Assembly: GCA_041690235.1 (NCBI GenBank)
Contig: JAWLHS010000001.1
Span: forward strand, 1 to 64,000
DNA length: 64,000 nt
Direction of reading: 5' to 3'
Source: SLSG01 sp041690235
Lineage (GTDB): Bacteria > Bacteroidota > Bacteroidia > Bacteroidales > UBA7960
Both the position numbers and the translations under genes were made by a program. Under the pieces are notes generated by a model. The model was not told the DNA's origin, searched no databases, and saw nothing but the letters and a program-made list of their open reading frames with translations. Below, in pieces: positions 43,349 to 51,465 of the stretch; position 1 is the first letter of the stretch, and each line of letters begins with the position of its first letter.

Positions 43349-44797
43349 ATGGAAGACAAAAACAATAACATACTGGACGAACTTACCGGCTCAGATTATA
43401 AATTCGGATTCTACACCGACCTGGAAATGGACCAGGCCCCGAAAGGACTCACGGAAGATACCGTCCGGTTTATTTCGGCTAAAAAAAACGAACCGGCGTT
43501 CATGCTTGAGTTCCGCCTGAAGGCGTTCCGTCACTGGTTAACCCTCAAAGAGCCCAGGTGGGCGCATGTTGAATACCCGGCCATCGACTACCAAGACATC
43601 ATTTACTATTCCGCCCCTAGAAAAAGTCCGAAGTTTGAAAGCCTCGACCAGGTTGATCCCGAATTGCTGGAAACCTTTGAGAAACTTGGCATTCCGCTTG
43701 AAGAACAAAAAATGCTGGCAGGTGTGGCAGTGGATGCCGTAATGGACAGTGTTTCAGTGGCAACCACTTTCAGGGAGGCGCTGGCCGAAAAAGGGATTAT
43801 TTTCTGTTCCTTCAGCGAAGCCCTGCAAAAACACCCGGATCTGGTACAACAATACATGGGCACGGTGGTCTCCTACACAGATAACTTCTACGCAGCCCTG
43901 AATTCAGCCGTTTTCAGCGATGGATCTTTCGTTTTCATTCCAAAGGGAGTCCGTTGCCCAATGGAGCTTTCAACCTACTTCCGGATCAACGCTGCCAATA
44001 CCGGGCAGTTTGAACGCACCCTGATCGTAGCGGAAGAGGGGAGCTACGTAAGCTATATGGAAGGCTGCACCGCTCCCATCCGGGACGAAAACCAGCTGCA
44101 TGCGGCCATTGTGGAAATCATCGCACACGATGATGCCGAAGTAAAGTATTCGACCGTTCAGAATTGGTGGCCAGGCAACAAAAAGGGCAAGGGGGGAGTG
44201 TATAACTTTGTAACCAAAAGGGGCATTTGCGAGGGTGTACGGTCCAAAATCTCATGGACCCAGGTAGAGACTGGTTCAGCCATCACCTGGAAGTACCCCA
44301 GCCTCATCCTGAAAGGAGACAACTCATCAGGCGAGTTCTACTCGGTGGCCGTCACGAACAACTTCCAGCAGGCCGATACAGGCACCAAAATGATTCACTT
44401 GGGGAAAAACACCCGCAGCACCATCATATCCAAGGGGATTTCCGCAGGGAGAAGCAACAATAGTTACCGCGGTCTGGTAAAGACGGTTCGAAGAGCCAGC
44501 GGGGCCAGAAATTTTTCTCAATGCGACTCGCTGTTGCTGGGCGACAAATGCGGAGCCCATACCTTCCCCTATATAGAAGTCGGAAACAGTTCTTCGATCG
44601 TTGAGCACGAAGCAACCACAAGCAAAATATCGGAAGACCAGCTTTTTTATTGCCTGCAGCGGGGCATAGAGTTGGAAAACGCCATCGGACTGATCGTTAA
44701 CGGTTATGCCAAGGAGGTTCTTAGCAAGCTCCCCATGGAGTTCGCTGTTGAAGCCCAAAAACTTTTGTCGATCAGCCTTGAAGGCAGTGTTGGCTAA
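43349..44797 (+). CDS. sufB: Fe-S cluster assembly scaffold SufB
   Basis: The 482-residue SufB forms the SufBC2D scaffold on which Fe-S clusters are built. Length and family motifs agree: FIPKGVRCPMELSTYFRINA, YMEGCTAPIRDENQLHAAIV, STVQNWWPGNKKGKGGVYNF, TRSTIISKGISAGRSNNSYR, CDSLLLGDKCGAHTFPYIEV and ASTSK-type EHEATTSKISEDQLFYC. It is the first gene of sufBCDS, downstream of a clear promoter. No SufR or IscR regulator is encoded in the window. Confidence 0.98.
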   Translation: MEDKNNNILDELTGSDYKFGFYTDLEMDQAPKGLTEDTVRFISAKKNEPAFMLEFRLKAFRHWLTLKEPRWAHVEYPAIDYQDIIYYSAPRKSPKFESLDQVDPELLETFEKLGIPLEEQKMLAGVAVDAVMDSVSVATTFREALAEKGIIFCSFSEALQKHPDLVQQYMGTVVSYTDNFYAALNSAVFSDGSFVFIPKGVRCPMELSTYFRINAANTGQFERTLIVAEEGSYVSYMEGCTAPIRDENQLHAAIVEIIAHDDAEVKYSTVQNWWPGNKKGKGGVYNFVTKRGICEGVRSKISWTQVETGSAITWKYPSLILKGDNSSGEFYSVAVTNNFQQADTGTKMIHLGKNTRSTIISKGISAGRSNNSYRGLVKTVRRASGARNFSQCDSLLLGDKCGAHTFPYIEVGNSSSIVEHEATTSKISEDQLFYCLQRGIELENAIGLIVNGYAKEVLSKLPMEFAVEAQKLLSISLEGSVG

Positions 44798-44833
44798 AAA
44801 CAAGCAATCTATTTACTTTTTATACTTTCATTC

Positions 44834-45598
44834 ATGTTAAGCATCCGCAATTTGAGCGTTTCCATCAAAGGAAAAACCATTCTCCACCATTTTAACCTGG
44901 AGGTTAAAGAAGGTGAGATCCACGCCATCATGGGGCCCAACGGTACAGGGAAAAGTACTTTGGCGGCCGTAATCGCAGGAAAAGAAATGTTCGACGTCGA
45001 TGAAGGCGAGATTACCTACAGGGGGCAAAATCTTTTTGATATGGCACCTGAGATCCGGGCCCGCGAAGGCATTTTCCTGGGCTTTCAATATCCAGTCGAG
45101 ATCCCCGGGGTAAGCATGGCCAACTTCATGCGTACCGCCATGAACGAGAAGCGCAAGCACTTTAAGCTGGAGCCTCTGACCGGGGCGGAATTTCTGAAAA
45201 TAATGGAAGAAAAGAAAAAGCTGGTCGACATCCAGTCCAAACTCACCAACCGGTCCGTGAATGAAGGGTTTTCGGGCGGGGAAAAAAAGAAGAACGAGAT
45301 TTTCCAAATGGCTTTGCTCGAACCGCGGCTGGCCATACTGGATGAAACCGATTCCGGTCTCGACATCGATGCCCTGAAAGTGGTTGCCAACGGGGTAAAC
45401 AAGCTGAGGCGCAAAGACAATGCCACTGTGGTGATTACACATTATCAGCGGCTGCTGGACTATATTATTCCCGATGTTGTGCACGTGCTTTTCGATGGTC
45501 GGATCGTCAAAAGCGGTGGCAAAGAGCTGGCCCTTGAGCTCGAGAAAAAGGGATACGAGTGGATCAAGAAGGAAGCAGGCATCAACGCCCAGGCCTGA
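44834..45598 (+). CDS. sufC: Fe-S cluster assembly ATPase SufC
   Basis: The 254-residue ABC-type ATPase powers the SufBC2D complex. Walker A is GPNGTGKS (34-41), the signature FSGGEKKKNEIFQMALL starts near 146, Walker B is LAILDETDSGLD (167-178), and the switch histidine is in VVITHYQRLLDYI. The EKKKNE variant of the signature is diagnostic for SufC. It lies 36 bp after sufB and 84 bp before sufD. Confidence 0.98.
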   Translation: MLSIRNLSVSIKGKTILHHFNLEVKEGEIHAIMGPNGTGKSTLAAVIAGKEMFDVDEGEITYRGQNLFDMAPEIRAREGIFLGFQYPVEIPGVSMANFMRTAMNEKRKHFKLEPLTGAEFLKIMEEKKKLVDIQSKLTNRSVNEGFSGGEKKKNEIFQMALLEPRLAILDETDSGLDIDALKVVANGVNKLRRKDNATVVITHYQRLLDYIIPDVVHVLFDGRIVKSGGKELALELEKKGYEWIKKEAGINAQA

Positions 45599-45682
45599 CC
45601 CTGGGTTTTCCTCCTCCCAAAACGTCGCTAAATGGCCTTTCACCCGCAACCTGGCTCATTTTTGTTTTACGAATAACAGACC

Positions 45683-47092
45683 ATGGACACCACAACACAT
45701 ACACCCCCAATAAAAGAGCAGCTGCTGGCGCTTTACCGGGAGCATGCAGAAGCCATTAAAGGCCAGGCCTCCCCCCTGGTAAACCGACTTCGCCAAAACG
45801 CGCTGGCCCGGTTTGAAAAAAACGGTTTTCCCACGACCGAATTGGAAAACTGGCGCTTTACAGACCTGGAGCCTTTGCTGAATACCGAGTTTGTTTTCGA
45901 CTTCGACAACAAAAGCCGTAGTGCGGATATCGACAAAATATTCACCTGTGATGTATACGACCTTGACACATTCAGTGTTACTTTGCTGAACGGATGGTTT
46001 ATTTATAAAAATGCGCCCCTCACCAGGCTTCCCAATGGCGCCATCATCGGAAGCCTGGCCAAGGCCATGGAGGTTTATCCCGACCTGGTCGACCGCTATT
46101 TGGGGAAGGCCGTTAAAATAGAGGATTCCGGGCTGGCTGCGCTGAACACCGCCTTTCTGCAGGATGGCTTGTTTATTTATGTGCCCCAGGGCGTAATCAT
46201 TGACAAGCCCATTCAGCTGATCAATATTGTCAATACAAACGTTCCCGTTTTCATCCAACCCCGTCACCTGGTGATTGCCGAAAAAAATGCCGGACTGACC
46301 CTGGTGCACTGCGACCATTCCCTCACCCACAAAGTAAGCTTTACCAACACCGTGGTGGAAATGTTTGCTGAAGAGAATGCAAGCATTGAGCACTATAAGA
46401 TACAGAACAAGGGCCGCAACTCTGCCCTGGTTTCATCCAATTATTTCGTTCAGAAAAAAGACAGCCGGGTGTTATCCAATATCATTACCCTGAACGGCGG
46501 TTTTACAAAAAACATCATGGATGTTACCCTGACGCAGCCCGGATGCCATTCAGAGCACAGCGGGCTTTATCTGGCAGACAGCAATCAGCATGTCGACAAC
46601 CAACTGCTGATTGACCATGCTGCCCCGGACTGCACCAGCAACCAGCTATTCAAAGGGATTCTTGACGATCAGGCCAGCGCGGTGTTTAGCGGGAAGGTAA
46701 TGGTCAGAAGGGACGCCCAGCGAACCCTCGCCTACCAAAACAACAAAAACCTCCTGCTTACAGATGATGCCAGGGCCAACACCCAACCCCATCTGGAAAT
46801 TTATGCCGATGATGTAAAGTGCAGCCACGGGGCAACCGTGGGACAGCTTGACCCGGAGGCCATGTTCTATCTCAGGTCAAGGGGACTTTGCGAGCGGACT
46901 TCCCGGCAGTTAATGATGTATGCCTTCGCCATGGAGATTGTGCAGAAAATATCGATCGAAGCCTTGCAGCAACGCCTCGACCAAATGGTTGAAAAGCGCC
47001 TCAGGGGAGAACTTTCCATCTGTGACCAATGTGTCTTGCATTGCGACAGCAAGGAGCCAACCACATTCAATATAGACCTGAGCAAAATTTAA
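45683..47092 (+). CDS. sufD: Fe-S cluster assembly protein SufD
   Basis: The 469-residue protein is the SufB-related scaffold subunit. The N-terminal helical region (LVNRLRQNALARFEKNGFPTTELENWRFTDLEPLL) and the beta-helix core with GCHSEHSGLYLADSNQHVDN, SNQLFKGILDDQASAVFSGK and KCSHGATVGQLDPEAMFYLRSRG identify SufD. The C-terminal CDQCVLHC stretch is a small cysteine-rich extension. It is followed by sufS after 12 bp. Confidence 0.97.
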   Translation: MDTTTHTPPIKEQLLALYREHAEAIKGQASPLVNRLRQNALARFEKNGFPTTELENWRFTDLEPLLNTEFVFDFDNKSRSADIDKIFTCDVYDLDTFSVTLLNGWFIYKNAPLTRLPNGAIIGSLAKAMEVYPDLVDRYLGKAVKIEDSGLAALNTAFLQDGLFIYVPQGVIIDKPIQLINIVNTNVPVFIQPRHLVIAEKNAGLTLVHCDHSLTHKVSFTNTVVEMFAEENASIEHYKIQNKGRNSALVSSNYFVQKKDSRVLSNIITLNGGFTKNIMDVTLTQPGCHSEHSGLYLADSNQHVDNQLLIDHAAPDCTSNQLFKGILDDQASAVFSGKVMVRRDAQRTLAYQNNKNLLLTDDARANTQPHLEIYADDVKCSHGATVGQLDPEAMFYLRSRGLCERTSRQLMMYAFAMEIVQKISIEALQQRLDQMVEKRLRGELSICDQCVLHCDSKEPTTFNIDLSKI

Positions 47093-47104
47093 ATCAACCG
47101 GCCC

Positions 47105-48325
47105 ATGACCCTGAACCAGGAACAAATACGGCGCGATTTTCCGGCCTTGAACCAACAGGTGAACGGCAGGCCCCTGATCTATCTCGACAATGCGGCCACT
47201 ACCCAGAAACCAAGGGTGGTCATTGAGCGCCTTACGCATTATTATACCAGCGAAAACAGCAATATTCACCGCGGAGCCCATTTCCTGAGCCAAAGAGCCA
47301 CCGAAGCTTATGAGGGGGCCCGTCAGACAATAAAAAATTTCCTGAATGCCCCCCATCAGCGCCAGGTTGTTTTTACCAGGGGGACCACGGAATCCATCAA
47401 TCTGGTTGCCAGCTCTTTCTGTAAGAAATTCGTCCAACCCGGAGATGAAGTCCTCATCTCTGCCCTGGAGCACCACTCCAATATCGTCCCCTGGCAGATC
47501 GCCTGCCAGGACAACAGGGCCGTGTTAAAGGTGATTCCCATCAACGAAAAGGGGGAACTGGACATGGATGCCTATAAAAAGTTGCTGAACAAAAGAACCC
47601 GTATCGTTGCCGTGGCCCATGTCAGCAACGCCCTGGGCACCATCAATCCCATCCGCGAAATAATCGGCCTTGCCCACAAACAAAATATCCCGGTGTTGAT
47701 TGACGGTGCCCAGGCAACACCCCATCTGACGGTCGACGTACAGGCGCTCGACTGCGACTTTTACTGCATGTCTGCCCACAAGGTTTACGGGCCCATGGGA
47801 GTGGGTGTCCTATACGGGAAAGAGGAGTGGCTGGAGAAGCTCCCTCCTTACCAGGGCGGAGGAGAAATGATCAGGGAAGTCAGTTTTGACAAAACAACCT
47901 ATAACGAATTGCCGTTTAAATTCGAAGCAGGCACTCCAAACGTCGGGGATGTGCTGGGAATGGAAGCTGCCCTGAAGTACCTCGGAGGGTTTAACGCCAG
48001 TGACATCAGGGACTATGAGGAAAACCTGCTGAACCATACCATTGAAAGCCTGCAGAAGCTGGAGAAAATCAGGTTTATCGGGACAGCAAAGGAGCGGACA
48101 GGCGTGGTCTCTTTTCTTTTCGAAGACATACACCCTTATGACACAGGCATTATCCTGGACAAGCTGGGGATTGCCGTGCGTACCGGACACCATTGCGCTC
48201 AGCCATTGATGGCATTTTACAAGGTCCCGGGAACGGTTCGCGTTTCACTGGCCCTTTACAATACCACGCAGGAAATTGATGAACTGGTGGTCGCACTGGG
48301 AAGGGTGCGGGACATGTTTGGATAA
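47105..48325 (+). CDS. sufS: Cysteine desulfurase SufS
   Basis: The 406-residue PLP enzyme removes sulfur from cysteine for cluster assembly. The PLP lysine is K226 in CMSAHKVYGPMGVGVLYG, the persulfide cysteine is C364 in RTGHHCAQPLM (the short-loop group II type), and the N terminus has LIYLDNAATTQKPR. Sulfur is likely passed to SufE, encoded two genes downstream. Length is normal for SufS. Confidence 0.98.
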   Translation: MTLNQEQIRRDFPALNQQVNGRPLIYLDNAATTQKPRVVIERLTHYYTSENSNIHRGAHFLSQRATEAYEGARQTIKNFLNAPHQRQVVFTRGTTESINLVASSFCKKFVQPGDEVLISALEHHSNIVPWQIACQDNRAVLKVIPINEKGELDMDAYKKLLNKRTRIVAVAHVSNALGTINPIREIIGLAHKQNIPVLIDGAQATPHLTVDVQALDCDFYCMSAHKVYGPMGVGVLYGKEEWLEKLPPYQGGGEMIREVSFDKTTYNELPFKFEAGTPNVGDVLGMEAALKYLGGFNASDIRDYEENLLNHTIESLQKLEKIRFIGTAKERTGVVSFLFEDIHPYDTGIILDKLGIAVRTGHHCAQPLMAFYKVPGTVRVSLALYNTTQEIDELVVALGRVRDMFG

Positions 48326-48340
48326 AACAAATCAATTCGT

Positions 48341-48814
48341 ATGGAATACCAAAAGGCAAGGGCCATCTTTCGTTCGCTGACAAAAACTTACAGCACTTTT
48401 TTCCTGGCAATGATCCTCCTCCTGGTCGTTGCCTCCCTGATGCTCAGTGCGGGGGGTCCTCTTTCGGACAGATTTGGAGAATGGCAGGTTGTTCATAAGG
48501 CCATTGGCATCGGCCTGGCCATCGTCTTTGTTCCGCTGGCCTATGGCTATCCACAGAAACTGATACGACGGATTGAAGCCGATTGGAAGCTGGACCTGAA
48601 GGTCAGCCTCTACCGCCAGGCTGTAATCCTCCGACTGGCCATTGTCGCAAGCGTCTTTCTGATCAATGCGATTTTTTTTCTCATAACGGGCGATAATGAC
48701 CTGATTATGGTGCTGGCAATCATCCTGGTATTCTTCATTCTCAGCAGGCCGACACCCTTCAGGGCAGCGGCTGACATGGGATTGTCGGATGAAGAAAAGC
48801 TGCAGCTCATGTAA
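48341..48814 (+). CDS. Membrane protein inside the suf operon
   Basis: The 157-residue protein has four clear hydrophobic helices (about residues 20-40, 50-68, 93-115 and 117-132) joined by short charged loops, and ends in a soluble tail (RAAADMGLSDEEKLQLM). I do not recognise the family and see no cysteine or histidine cluster-binding motif. It lies 15 bp after sufS and 74 bp before sufE on the same strand, so it is cotranscribed. A role in Fe-S biogenesis would be guilt by association only. Confidence 0.75.
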   Translation: MEYQKARAIFRSLTKTYSTFFLAMILLLVVASLMLSAGGPLSDRFGEWQVVHKAIGIGLAIVFVPLAYGYPQKLIRRIEADWKLDLKVSLYRQAVILRLAIVASVFLINAIFFLITGDNDLIMVLAIILVFFILSRPTPFRAAADMGLSDEEKLQLM

Positions 48815-48888
48815 GTGAAGCGGCAAACACCATGGCCCCATCCGACGAAAACAACAAGCAAATAACACCTGAACATCGAAACAGACCC

Positions 48889-49311
48889 ATGGAAATCAAA
48901 GAAATTGAACAACAGGTAATCGGAGAGTTTGAATTGTTCGAAGATTGGATGGATAAATACAACTACCTGATCGAACTGGGAAAGGAATTGCCCCCCCTGG
49001 ATCCCAGCCACAAGGAAGAAAAACACCTGATCAAGGGTTGCCAGGCCCAGGTATGGCTGAAGGCGGAGTATCGGGACGGAAACGTAATGTTCTCAGCCGA
49101 TAGCGATGCACTGATCACCAAAGGCATCGTGGCCTTGCTGATCCGGGTGCTTTCTGGCCATCCGCCCGAAGAGATCCTGGCGGCTGATTTGTCATTCATT
49201 GATGAAATCGGGCTGAAGGAACATTTGTCGCAAACCCGGTCAAACGGACTGGTGAATATGATCAAACAGATGAAGCTGTATGCCCTGGCGTTTCAGGCCA
49301 AATCGAAATAA
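48889..49311 (+). CDS. sufE: Sulfur-acceptor protein SufE
   Basis: The 140-residue SufE accepts persulfide sulfur from SufS. The catalytic cysteine is C51 in HLIKGCQAQVWL, and the family opening EIEQQVIGEFELFEDWMDKY plus LLIRVLSGHPPEEIL are present. The frame is open from an ATG at 48832, but 48889 gives the usual SufE N terminus. It precedes the DUF59 gene by 8 bp. Confidence 0.96.
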   Translation: MEIKEIEQQVIGEFELFEDWMDKYNYLIELGKELPPLDPSHKEEKHLIKGCQAQVWLKAEYRDGNVMFSADSDALITKGIVALLIRVLSGHPPEEILAADLSFIDEIGLKEHLSQTRSNGLVNMIKQMKLYALAFQAKSK

Positions 49312-49319
49312 TCCCAAAA

Positions 49320-49646
49320 ATGCCCGATATGAAACATCACACAACGGAGCTGGAGGGCCGGATCATTACGGAACTCAAAACGGTCTTTGACCCGGAGATC
49401 CCCTTGAATGTATATGACCTCGGACTGATCTATAAGATTGACATCGGGGAGAATGGACGGGTGACCATCGCCATGACACTGACCAACCCGAATTGCCCGG
49501 TGGCTGACCAGCTGCTGGAGGAAGTTGAAAAATCGGTGTTAAAGGTTGATGGGGTGCATGGGGTAGACCTCAAGCTGGTATTTGAACCCGAGTGGAATAA
49601 GGACATGATGTCGGAGGCGGCCATGCTGGAACTTGGGTTATTGTAG
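49320..49646 (+). CDS. DUF59/MIP18-family Fe-S assembly factor (SufT-like)
   Basis: The 108-residue protein has the DUF59 core: TVFDPEIPLNVYDLGLIYKI with the invariant DPE, MTLTNPNCPVADQL (cysteine C58 region) and a hydrophobic C-terminal strand. This matches metal-sulfur cluster assembly factors such as SufT/PaaD, thought to help cluster transfer to target proteins. It ends the suf group; a 140-bp gap with its own promoter element follows. Confidence 0.93.
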   Translation: MPDMKHHTTELEGRIITELKTVFDPEIPLNVYDLGLIYKIDIGENGRVTIAMTLTNPNCPVADQLLEEVEKSVLKVDGVHGVDLKLVFEPEWNKDMMSEAAMLELGLL

Positions 49647-49734
49647 AAGAAGGGGTCCGCTGCCATCGCCCGCCCGGGAAAAGATCCCCATAGGCCTTGG
49701 CAAAGTATTCTTTTTTTTCTTTGGAAAAAGATTG

Positions 49735-49742
49735 TATTTTTG
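49735..49742 (+). promoter_or_regulatory. Putative -7 element of the gcvH promoter
   Basis: TATTTTTG matches TAnnTTTG, 45 bp upstream of the gcvH ATG. The -33 position falls in a T tract and is not distinctive. Confidence 0.4.
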
Positions 49743-49786
49743 GCCAACAAACCCCAATCAATTCATTCACATAAACATTGCGAAAA

Positions 49787-50167
49787 ATGAATATTCCGGA
49801 CGATTTAAAGTATACCAAGGACCATGAATGGGTGAAGGTGGAGGGAGACCTGGCCATTATCGGGATTACAGATTTTGCTCAGAACGAACTCGGCGACATC
49901 GTTTACGTGGAAGTTGGCACCCTTGGAGAGACCCTCGACCAGGAAGAAACCTTCGGCACCATTGAAGCCGTGAAAACGGTTTCAGACTTGTTCATGCCCG
50001 TTGGCGGAGAAATTACTGCCTTTAACGACGACATCGAATCAAGCCCTGATATTGTCAATAAAGACCCATATGGCAAGGGATGGATTATTAAAGTAAAAAT
50101 GTCGGACGCCGCAGAAGTTGAATCCCTTTTGACTTCAAAACAATACAGGGAACACACCGGGGCATAA
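49787..50167 (+). CDS. gcvH: Glycine cleavage system H protein
   Basis: The 126-residue lipoyl carrier shuttles the aminomethyl group in glycine cleavage and can also serve lipoate relay. The lipoylated lysine is K63 in FGTIEAVKTVSDLFMP; NIPDDLKYTKDHEWVKVEGD and NKDPYGKGWIIKVK are typical. The ATG at 49787 is preferred over a TTG at 49778. No gcvT or gcvP is nearby, as is common when gcvH is unlinked. Confidence 0.97.
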   Translation: MNIPDDLKYTKDHEWVKVEGDLAIIGITDFAQNELGDIVYVEVGTLGETLDQEETFGTIEAVKTVSDLFMPVGGEITAFNDDIESSPDIVNKDPYGKGWIIKVKMSDAAEVESLLTSKQYREHTGA

Positions 50168-50206
50168 GCCGGCCGCAAAGCCGCTAACCCGGATTCAGGG
50201 GGATGT

Positions 50207-50599
50207 ATGAGGGTTTCTTATTTTCTGCCGGCCCTGGGATGGGCTTTGATTGTGCTGGCGGCCATCAGTATGCCTGCCAGCCGTATCCCCGGGTCAGACC
50301 TCTTAAAACTTCCCCATATTGATAAACTGATTCACGGCCTGCTGTTCATGGTCTTCGCCATTTTGCTGGCCTATGGGTTTTTCAGACAAAACAAACAGCG
50401 CATTCCCGGGAAATATTATTTGATCCTGACCCTTTCGATTGGCATCATTTATGGCCTGGCCACTGAGCTGATGCAATTCTGGATGCTGCCGGGCCGCCAC
50501 GGAAACCTGGGAGACTTTATCGCCAACACAATTGGAACGATTTTTGGACTCTTATTATTCAGGGCATTTATTGCCGGTCGTTTAAAAAAACCGGCCTAA
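50207..50599 (+). CDS. VanZ-like membrane protein
   Basis: The 130-residue protein has four hydrophobic helices and the VanZ-family patterns LPHIDKLIHGLLFMVFAILLAY and YGLATELMQFWMLPGRHGNLGDFIANTIG. VanZ relatives are small membrane proteins of uncertain role; a teicoplanin-resistance function should not be assumed here. It may be cotranscribed with gcvH, 39 bp upstream. Confidence 0.9.
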   Translation: MRVSYFLPALGWALIVLAAISMPASRIPGSDLLKLPHIDKLIHGLLFMVFAILLAYGFFRQNKQRIPGKYYLILTLSIGIIYGLATELMQFWMLPGRHGNLGDFIANTIGTIFGLLLFRAFIAGRLKKPA

Positions 50600-50727
50600 T
50601 CAGGTCCAATCAGGCCAGCCCCTTTGTTTTGTTTTGTAAATAATTTGTATATTAGCGCAATCTTTTGGGCACACCATTTTGACCTTAAAGCGGTAACGCC
50701 AAACCCCAAAAAAACCAACAATACCAC

Positions 50728-51402
50728 ATGGAAGCAAAAAAAACACCTAAAGCCGATCTGGAGAATAAACGGCGTACTTTCCTGCAGATTGGGATTGCCC
50801 TTACGCTTGTTGCCGTTCTGTTGGCTTTCGAATGGAAGCAGTACGAGCGGCCCGATTACGATCTGGGGACCCTGGAAATGGATTTTATCGAGGAAGAAGA
50901 AATCCCGATCACGCGCCAGGAGCAACCTCCACCACCCCCCCCGCCAGAAGCATCCACCGAGCTGATCATCGTTGATGACGACGTGGAAATTGAAGAAGAG
51001 TTCACCATCGACGTAGAGGCGGATGTATTTACCGAAGTGCAGGAGTTTACCCCCATCGTTGTCCAGGAAGAAGAGATTGAAGAAGATGTAATCTTTACCG
51101 TTGTTGAAGACCAGCCAGCCTTTCCGGGTGGTGAGGAAGCACGTATCCGCTACCTCCAGGAAAACCTGCGCTACCCGCAAATGGCCAGGGAAGCAGGGAT
51201 CCAGGGTACCGTCTTTGTAACCTTTGTTGTTGAAAGGGACGGCAGCGTTACCGACGTCAGGGTTCTGCGTGGCATCGGCGGGGGTTGCGACGAAGAGGCC
51301 GTCAGGGTGGTAAGGAACATGCCGCGCTGGCAACCCGGTCGCCAAAGGGGTCAGCCGGTCAGGGTTCAGTTTAACATGCCCATTCGCTTCGTACTCAACT
51401 AA
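50728..51402 (+). CDS. tonB: Energy transducer TonB
   Basis: The 224-residue protein has one membrane helix (about residues 17-34) preceded by an Asp/Arg-rich cytosolic tip, a short proline- and acid-rich spacer (EEEIPITRQEQ and seven prolines, about 50-75), a long acidic stretch, and a C-terminal TonB domain (about 125-224) beginning PAFPGGEEARIRYLQENLRYPQ and ending WQPGRQRGQPVRVQFNMPIRF. It links proton motive force to receptors such as those at 19073 and 59264. No ExbB/ExbD gene is nearby. A bidirectional terminator follows. Confidence 0.94.
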   Translation: MEAKKTPKADLENKRRTFLQIGIALTLVAVLLAFEWKQYERPDYDLGTLEMDFIEEEEIPITRQEQPPPPPPPEASTELIIVDDDVEIEEEFTIDVEADVFTEVQEFTPIVVQEEEIEEDVIFTVVEDQPAFPGGEEARIRYLQENLRYPQMAREAGIQGTVFVTFVVERDGSVTDVRVLRGIGGGCDEEAVRVVRNMPRWQPGRQRGQPVRVQFNMPIRFVLN

Positions 51403-51427
51403 GCAAGCCTTCTTAAAAAAATTCAGA

Positions 51428-51460
51428 CCGCTGTGCGCTTACTGCACAGCGGTTTTTTTT
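51428..51460. terminator. Bidirectional terminator between tonB and recG
   Basis: A 9-bp perfect stem (CCGCTGTGC with GCACAGCGG), loop of seven, then eight T on the plus strand; an A-rich stretch precedes it, giving a U-tail in the other direction as well. Confidence 0.85.
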
Positions 51461-51465
51461 GGTTC

